A stretch of 64,000 bases of DNA from Leucobacter coleopterorum (GTDB lineage: Bacteria > Actinomycetota > Actinomycetes > Actinomycetales > Microbacteriaceae): NCBI RefSeq assembly GCF_011382985.1, contig NZ_CP049933.1:558001-622000 (forward strand). Reading direction: 5' to 3'. Position numbers and translations under genes: made by a program. The notes beneath the pieces are model-generated. The model was not told the origin of the DNA, ran no database searches, and saw only the letters and a list, made by a program, of their open reading frames with translations. Position 1 is the stretch's first letter. Every line of letters begins with the position of its first letter. Positions 58,887 through 64,000 of the stretch are shown here, piece after piece.

Positions 58887-59033
58887 CCAAGTCGGGTTAA
58901 AGGCCTAGCCTTTCTTGTTGCGTATGTGCCACCGCTGTCTTTAAATGACATCAAAACCTATGCAGTCGAGTTTGCGCTGATGTTCTTCAAGTTCCCGGGG
59001 ATTGGCGGAGCGCGAGGCAAATTCCAACAATCA

Positions 59034-59062
59034 TGAACGCCGAGAGGCGCTCATGGCAATAC
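59034..59062 (+). promoter_or_regulatory. Second copy of the leaderless ECF-type promoter block
   Basis: TGAACGCCG and GCTC-TGGCAATAC recur with the same internal spacing as at 55647, and TGAACGCCG again begins 34 bases before an ATG (59068). Predicted target of the ECF factor at 55681. Confidence 0.6.
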
Positions 59063-59067
59063 CCAGT

Positions 59068-60218
59068 ATGAAGAATCTGGGAATCTCGATAGACCTCTTT
59101 CGTCTCGATGGTGGGATCGGCGGGCGTACCGCCCATCGCCAAGACAGCGAAAGAGGTGCGGACAACGCGACCCACCCACTCCGTTTTGCGTGCGAGGCTG
59201 AGGTCAGCTCATGGAACTCGTCTATCGAGGCGCTGTGTAGTGGCGGGCAGGTATGGCAGAGCCGGGAGTATGCCGCCAGCAAGCGATTTCAACACTATGT
59301 CGACCGCTATGTAGTGGGTGAGTCGTTTCCTGCAACGCTCGTACTTGAGCGACGGGTGCCTCTTCTGGGGAAGTGGTGGTACGTTCCTGGCGGACCTGAT
59401 GCTTTAGATGTTGAATCGATGCTCTCGGCCGCCGAGCGGCTCGCGAACTTCGCGCGTCAACACGGCGTGTTCTTGCTGAAAATTGAGCCCAGACTGCTGG
59501 AGGACAATGCGACGATTGCTCGGCTAGCACAGCGAGGGTTTGCGCGCGGCGCGCGCATTCTGCCCAACGAGTCGACCATCCTGCTCGATATCTCTGGGGA
59601 CAATTCTGATGTTTTGGGCCGATTCTCTAGCAGCACCCGCACGAAGATTCGTAAAGCAGACAAGACGGGTTTTCAAGCCAGGCGAGTAGCGGCGACCGAA
59701 GAGAACTGTCGGATCATGTACGCCCTTCTTTGCGAGACCGGTGAGGGGCGATTCCAACTGCGCCCGTACCCGTACTATCGGCATTTCTGGCAGACGTTTG
59801 AGCGGTCGGGCCGTGGTCAGCTTGTGCTTGGCTATGCAGACGAGGAGCCGGTTGCGGGTATGTTTGGTACGGTGTTTGGCCGTACGAGCGGCTACAAAGA
59901 CGGCGCATCAACTCGACACCTAAAGTTACCCAGTGGGCTATGTACCGCATGCAGTGGGAATTGATTATGTGGGCTCGTGAAAACGGCGCGATTGTGCACG
60001 ACCTTATCGGTTCGCCGCCGCGTGACCGGATCGAGGATACTGAGCATCCGCTTTACGGAGTTGGGCAGTACAAGCTGCGTCTCTCGAAAAGCGTGATCGA
60101 CTACGTAGGGGTCTGGGAACTAGCGTTGCGTGCGACACCTACGAAGTTCTGGCGCCGGTGGGGTGAGCCGGTGGCGAGACGTTTATCGTTGCAGATCCGC
60201 AAGGATCCCTATTACTAG
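59068..60218 (+). CDS. FemAB/MurM-type peptidoglycan cross-bridge aminoacyltransferase (one frameshift)
   Basis: About 383 residues after restoring one base at 59929-59931. The double-GNAT FemAB fold is indicated by VWQSREYAASKRFQHYVDRY, the substrate-arm phrase FSSSTRTKIRKADKTGFQAR, EEPVAGMFGTVFGRTSGYKD and the closing LYGVGQYKLRLSKSVIDYVG with WELAL. The family uses aminoacyl-tRNA to add amino acids to the lipid II stem peptide, which sets cross-bridge composition and sortase attachment sites. I chose the ATG at 59068 because the shared promoter block ends there; the ATG at 59053 (GAGAGG upstream) is the alternative. Its promoter links it to the ECF factor, suggesting envelope-stress control. 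Confidence 0.85.
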
Positions 60219-60247
60219 GGTGGTGCGTTGGTGGGTTGAGACCGCCG

Positions 60248-60291
60248 CGATGTTCGATCCCAGTAGTACACAGTGATGAACATCGCTGGGA
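60248..60291. repeat. Interleaved inverted repeats
   Basis: CGATGTTC (60248) pairs with GAACATCG (60278), and TCCCAG (60258) pairs with CTGGGA (60286). Because the pairs interleave, the two hairpins exclude each other. Located in the 223-base gap between FemAB and the DUF11 surface gene, upstream of a TATAAT at 60332-60337. Confidence 0.45.
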
Positions 60292-60331
60292 ACTGACCCG
60301 GCCTTCGTTCCATACCCCACCTAGCGTCAGT

Positions 60332-60337
60332 TATAAT
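60332..60337 (+). promoter_or_regulatory. TATAAT -10 box upstream of DUF11 surface gene
   Basis: A perfect -10 hexamer about 105 bases before the GTG of the surface-protein gene. No good -35 was recognised. Confidence 0.4.
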
Positions 60338-60441
60338 CTAGTGAACATGAGGCCGCTGAGTTGAATGATTCACTTGCTGCAGTGGTTCAATGGTCGACAA
60401 AGGGCAACGAGTTTTGTGCCGAAAACAGGGGGGATGGGCCA

Positions 60442-62219
60442 GTGAACGCCATTAGGAGGCCTGCTCGATTAATGACTGTTGCCTTAGCAGTCGTTGGTGT
60501 TGCCGCGACCGTTGTGCTGGCCGCCCCCGCAACCGCTGTTCCGTCACCAATTTCTCCGGAGTTTAATCTCGGAGTGACGCCGCCGCCGCTCGTTGATGGT
60601 GCTGTTGGGATGGAACTTCTTGCAGTTGATGGAGTTCCTGTAGACAATCCCGATGGCTTCACGGTGGATCAGGCCGTGGGTGCGACCCAGACACTCACAC
60701 TGCGTTTCCGCGAACCCCCAGCGACATCGGGGCAAATTCTCGACCCACGGTTTGTCGGAACGTTTACGTTGACCAATACTCAGGTCGGCATTCCTACGAC
60801 ACCCGCGCGAGCCGCTTCATTCTCATTTTTCCCCACTGGGCCGATTCCTTTCATGGAGGCTAGCGGTCAGATCGCGCCTATCGGGCAGCAGTTCTCGGAC
60901 ACCGCACTCAGCGTTAATGACGGCTCATCGTACGATTCGATTTTTGACTTCTCAGGTCTTCCTGGAGGTGTGCTGCCTTCCGGAGCTATCCTCTCCGCAC
61001 ACGAGGTTGATGCTTGTAATTTGAACGGTCCTACTGAGCGGGTCCGATTTAGGTCCGGCTCTGAGCAAGAGTGGATGCGCTACTACTCGAATGTCGGGTT
61101 TGGGCCAACGGGCCTGTGACGTTCGATAGTCAGACTGGCGAATACGATCTCTTGCCGGCACCTATTGTTCCACCGTCGACTATTTGCCCCGATTCTGGCT
61201 ATATCGCGACTTTTGAAACCATCTCTGACAGGTCCGATCTCTTCATCGGTATTGAGGGGGTTCCGCGCACTGCTGGTCGGCGTTGGTTGATGCTTGCGCC
61301 CACCGTTCCAGCAGCACCGGCGGTCGGAGTTGTCAAGACCGTTAACGGGCAGGATGTCGACAAAGCACCTGGCCCAAAGCTCGTGCCCGGACAGGCGGTG
61401 ACCTGGGAGTTTGCGGTTACTAATCTCGGCAATGTACCGCTGGGTGGTGTCAATGTCGCTGATGACAAGGTGGCGAATGTTGATTGCGGAGACGGCACAG
61501 CCGTGATCTCTGTGCTGGCCGTGGGGGAGACAGTCACATGCCGCGCTTCTGGTGTAGCTGACGTAGGTCCACACACAAATATTGTCACTGTCACCGGTCA
61601 ACCGATGGCGCGCGATGGGGTGACTGAACTGAGTTTGTCCCCTGTTTCTGCAACCGATCAATCCTGGTTCGATGCTGTCGCCGTGTATGGATTGTCGGCC
61701 TCGAAAGTAGCGGATCGTTCCTCGGTGGCTGTGGGTGAGCGTGTCCAATTTACGATAACGGTGACAAACACGGGCAATATGCCGGTGACGAATGCGAGGG
61801 TCACAGACGACCTTCCTCCAGGATTTGTCGCCGAAGAGCTCAACGGGGCAAAGCTCGTGGGCAGATTGTTGAGTGGATAATCGATACTCTTGACCCCGGC
61901 GAGAGTCGCGATCTCATTGTGAGCGGACGAGCACCGAGCACTCCGGGAACGCTCACCAATCGAGTCGCTGTGGTAGCCGTTGATGCAGAAGAAATGCCCA
62001 TTCCCCTGAAATACGTGACCGCATGTCCGGACAGCGTGGATGAAGCCTGCGCAACGGTTGAAGTGCTGGGCAGCAATCCTCCTCTGCCCCGAAGAAACCC
62101 CTCGCCTCCACGGGCGGCGGAGATTCGCTGGGGGACTGACGGCCACTGCCTTATTGGTGCTTGCCGGAGGTCTAGTGCTCACACTCCGTCGCTTCACAGG
62201 CACCAAAACCGCGGCTTAA
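60442..62219 (+). CDS. DUF11-repeat cell-wall protein with LASTG sorting signal (four frameshifts)
   Basis: About 593 residues once one base is restored at each of 61102-61104, 61859-61861, 62068-62070 and 62130-62134; the result is a whole number of codons. Signal peptide MTVALAVVGVAATVVLAAPA. The N-terminal half is an unassigned beta domain (LNLGVTPPP-like to CNLNGPTERVRF). The second half has two DUF11-type repeats (GQAVTWEFAVTNLGNVPLGG, GERVQFTITVTNTGNMPVTN). The repaired C-terminus reads KPLASTGGGDSLGG, a hydrophobic stretch, LRRFTGTKTAA. GTG start at 60442 with GGGGGGA eight bases upstream. Sigma fusion D follows on the same strand. Confidence 0.82.
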
Positions 62220-62862
62220 ATCGCTGTACCTTGTTTGACATCTACAAGTTGGATCGTGCGAACCTGAACCTCGCCCAGAATCAGCGCAGATAGGCCCTCG
62301 TTGATGCTGTTTTTCAGTACACGGTGGACTCACGTGGGTACCCGTTGTCGTGCTCGCTCGATTGATCAGGCCTCCACGACAAGCGACAAAACCGTCCTCT
62401 TGCTAATCCGGTATCGAAAATACTTCTGATGTCTCAACGACCGCATAGAGGGCAGCGGGTTCAGCCGATTTGGGCTTCTCATCACACAGCGGTAGCGGTG
62501 CAAGAGGTCGGCCAGTCTTGGCCGCAGGTCAACACGATAAGTCACAGATAGCTTCGGGCGCTACAGCAAGACCTTGAAGCGCTCCGGGTTGGTTGGAGAC
62601 TCCTTGCTTTGGAAGGGGGGCATGGAACAAGCAAGCAAAAGAGTGCGCCGATACTTGGCTGAAGAGAAAGCGGCCGCGGTCCGCATCGTGCGGATCAGAT
62701 GAGGGAGCATGCAGCATCTTCGCGGGAACGCGTGTTACATTACTAGTGCTTTGTGATTCTGGGGTACGAAGCATTCTTTCTGGCGGAAGCCAGATTTCTG
62801 GGGAGATTTACGCGTCCAAAATCTTTTTGAGATTTCGCGTAATGGATGCTGCTCTCGAAGAT
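62220..62862. other. Intergenic stretch containing an IS3 scar
   Basis: About 640 bases between the DUF11 gene and the leader of sigma fusion D. Apart from the IS3 orfA remnant at 62575-62703, no supported gene, RNA or repeat is visible. Confidence 0.4.
62575..62703 (+). pseudogene. IS3 left end and orfA start remnant
   Basis: TTGAAGCGCTCCGGGTTGGT resembles the left end of the IS3 element at 35019. An ATG at 62622 then opens EQASKRVRRYLAEEKAAAVR, an IS3-type OrfA beginning, which stops after 27 codons. The rest of the element is gone. Confidence 0.65.
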
Positions 62863-62879
62863 CAAAGCGTTCCGGGGGA
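62863..62879 (+). promoter_or_regulatory. Conserved leader block of sigma fusion D
   Basis: CAAAGCGTTCCGGGGGA matches 16 of 17 bases of the block before fusion B (40707-40723), at the same distance from the start codon. It contains the ribosome site GGGGGAG. Confidence 0.55.
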
Positions 62880-62888
62880 GACACGCTA

Positions 62889-64000
62889 TTGGATATTCAG
62901 CGCGGGAAAACTCAGTCGACGCTCGCAGGTAACGATCTGAAAGACCTGCCGAGTGAGACTGTCGCGTCTCATTCTGCTGCCCAAAATATGGCCACCGACA
63001 GAGTGCTCGAGTCAGTGCGTGCAGATCTGAATGACCTGTCTGACGAGGACTTGCTTGAGCTTTCGCGACGCGGCAACCGTGCTGCCTACACCGTCATTTG
63101 GACCAGACACTCGGCGGCCGGGCTGAAGAGTGCACGTTACTACAGCAGTGAACTCGACGAGCACGACCTCGTGGCCGAGGCGTATTCCAGAATCTATATT
63201 GCGATCACGCGCGGTGGTGGGCCCCGCACGGCATTCCGTACATACCTACAGGTGACGATTCGCAACATCGCAAATAAGTGGCGTAATGAACATCGTTCGC
63301 TCGTCGATCTTGAGCTTGCTGAGCAAGACGGGCTGGTTGGTGGTGTTGAAGATGGCATCGACGCGCGAGCGGATCGCTCCATGATGCAGACAGCATTCGC
63401 GTCACTTCCGACGAGTTGGCAGGAAGTTCTCTGGTACACCGAGGTGCTCGAGCTCAAACCACAGAGTGTCGCAAACAAACTGAAGATGACCGCAAACAGC
63501 GTTTCAGTGCTGTCGTTTAGAGCTCGGGACGGTCTGCGTAAAGCATGGATCCGCGCCCATCTTGGTGAGGAGAATCTGCCGAAAGAGTGCGCCGACACTA
63601 TCGACAGGCTCCCCGCTTACATTCTCGGCAGTCAGACTGAGAAGCGAAGCCAGAAGATCGCCGACCACCTCAGCACGTGTGTGCGTTGCAGACGCATCCG
63701 TGATGAGGCCGACGTCGCTGCTTCTCGCTTGCACGCTGTTGTGCTGCCGCTTGTCCTCACGGGTGGGATCGGGGCGGCGACTCTCGGCCTCTTGACCGGT
63801 GCCCCATCTTCCGCTTCGGCCGCATCGCTTGGTGCCACTGGAACGGCAAAAACGACCGTTCTTGGTGGCTCAAAACTCGCGCTTATTGCGGGCGCCGGTG
63901 TGCTTACCATCGGCGCGGTCGTCACCGCGATTGTGTGGAGCAACGCCGCGCAGCAGCCCCTGTCTTCACCCGAGTCGACGGGTGCTACGTCCCTTGATGA
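62889..64000 (+). CDS. Sigma factor/anti-sigma membrane fusion D (runs off the window)
   Basis: Open for 370 codons to the right edge with no stop. Region 2: LLELSRRGNRAAYTVIWTRH, HDLVAEAYSRIYIAITRGGG, FRTYLQVTIRNIANKWRNE. Region 4: ASLPTSWQEVLWYTEVLELK, VLSFRARDGLRKAWIRAHLG. Zinc motif IADHLSTCVRCRRIRDEADV with an upstream Cys in KECADTIDRL. Then VVLPLVLTGGIGAATLGLLT and a stronger membrane segment LALIAGAGVLTIGAVVTAIV. TTG at 62889 is preferred because the leader block and ribosome site match fusion B in spacing; the ATG at 62988 lacks a ribosome site. Fusion C is the closest in region 4 wording (WQEVLW, then RAR..LR..WI.AH). It follows the LASTG surface gene. Confidence 0.82.
   Translation, partial: MDIQRGKTQSTLAGNDLKDLPSETVASHSAAQNMATDRVLESVRADLNDLSDEDLLELSRRGNRAAYTVIWTRHSAAGLKSARYYSSELDEHDLVAEAYSRIYIAITRGGGPRTAFRTYLQVTIRNIANKWRNEHRSLVDLELAEQDGLVGGVEDGIDARADRSMMQTAFASLPTSWQEVLWYTEVLELKPQSVANKLKMTANSVSVLSFRARDGLRKAWIRAHLGEENLPKECADTIDRLPAYILGSQTEKRSQKIADHLSTCVRCRRIRDEADVAASRLHAVVLPLVLTGGIGAATLGLLTGAPSSASAASLGATGTAKTTVLGGSKLALIAGAGVLTIGAVVTAIVWSNAAQQPLSSPESTGATSLD

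Noticed and set aside
60248..60291. H-type RNA pseudoknot from the interleaved repeats
   Set aside because: The connecting segment between the two 3' arms is zero bases long, which cannot span an 8-bp stem, so both stems cannot form fully together.
62593..62940. Coding frame of 115 codons before sigma fusion D
   Set aside because: It runs across an IS3 scar and the conserved leader block in another frame and has no recognisable domain.
63194..63598. Minus-strand coding frame opposite sigma fusion D
   Set aside because: It is a high-GC shadow of the sigma gene, which has clear region 2 and 4 motifs on the plus strand.

Overview
This window is high-GC actinobacterial chromosome, most likely Microbacteriaceae and Leucobacter-like. 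I infer this from codon bias, the gene families, a Thr-Met tRNA pair, LAxTG-type sortase signals and IS1249/IS110/IS481-type elements; no database search was run. It has two halves. From 1 to about 30.7 kb it is an ordinary chromosome with catabolic and housekeeping genes. From about 30.7 kb to the right edge it is an accessory region packed with insertion sequences, cell-surface proteins and membrane-anchored sigma factors.

Region 1 (0.1-18.9 kb) is catabolic and transport. A GntR/FadR-type regulator with a clear operator leads a gamma-glutamyltransferase-family enzyme and a TauE/SafE exporter. Two blocks follow, each bordered by an unusual tandem Lrp/AsnC regulator. The first is an SsuABC/NMT1-type ABC importer plus an amidase. 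The second is an amidase, a PotABCD-type importer, a CaiB-type CoA transferase and a fused carboxyltransferase. The inferred theme is uptake, hydrolysis and CoA-dependent processing of an amide-containing compound; the substrate is unknown.

Region 2 (18.9-30.7 kb) is housekeeping: HAD phosphatases, phosphoglucomutase, prephenate dehydratase, a lipid/diacylglycerol kinase, SerS, tRNA-Ser, Tex, a small membrane protein, tRNA-Thr and tRNA-Met. An IS110 element sits just upstream of serS.

Region 3 (30.7-64 kb) is the accessory region. It holds an intact IS1249-like element with an 8-bp target duplication, two IS3 elements, and IS3, IS30 and IS481 remnants. Among them lie five large or medium exported proteins (RCC1+SLH, GEVED, two DUF11-type, one SdrD-B/DUF5979-like). 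Four of these end in LAxTG sorting signals. Interleaved are four proteins in which a sigma factor, an HxxxCxxC anti-sigma zinc-finger motif and membrane segment(s) form one chain. A conventional ECF sigma factor with a CU044_5270-type partner and a FemAB-type peptidoglycan cross-bridge enzyme share a near-identical 34-nt leaderless promoter block. The most interesting content is this set of paralogous sigma/anti-sigma membrane fusions, each placed next to a surface-protein gene.

Data quality matters: from 10.6 kb onward about 35 genes or gene parts appear frameshifted, and every case I examined is repaired by adding one base to a G or C run. Housekeeping genes are hit too, so I treat these as homopolymer-deletion errors in the assembly and give the repaired gene spans, with the break sites noted.
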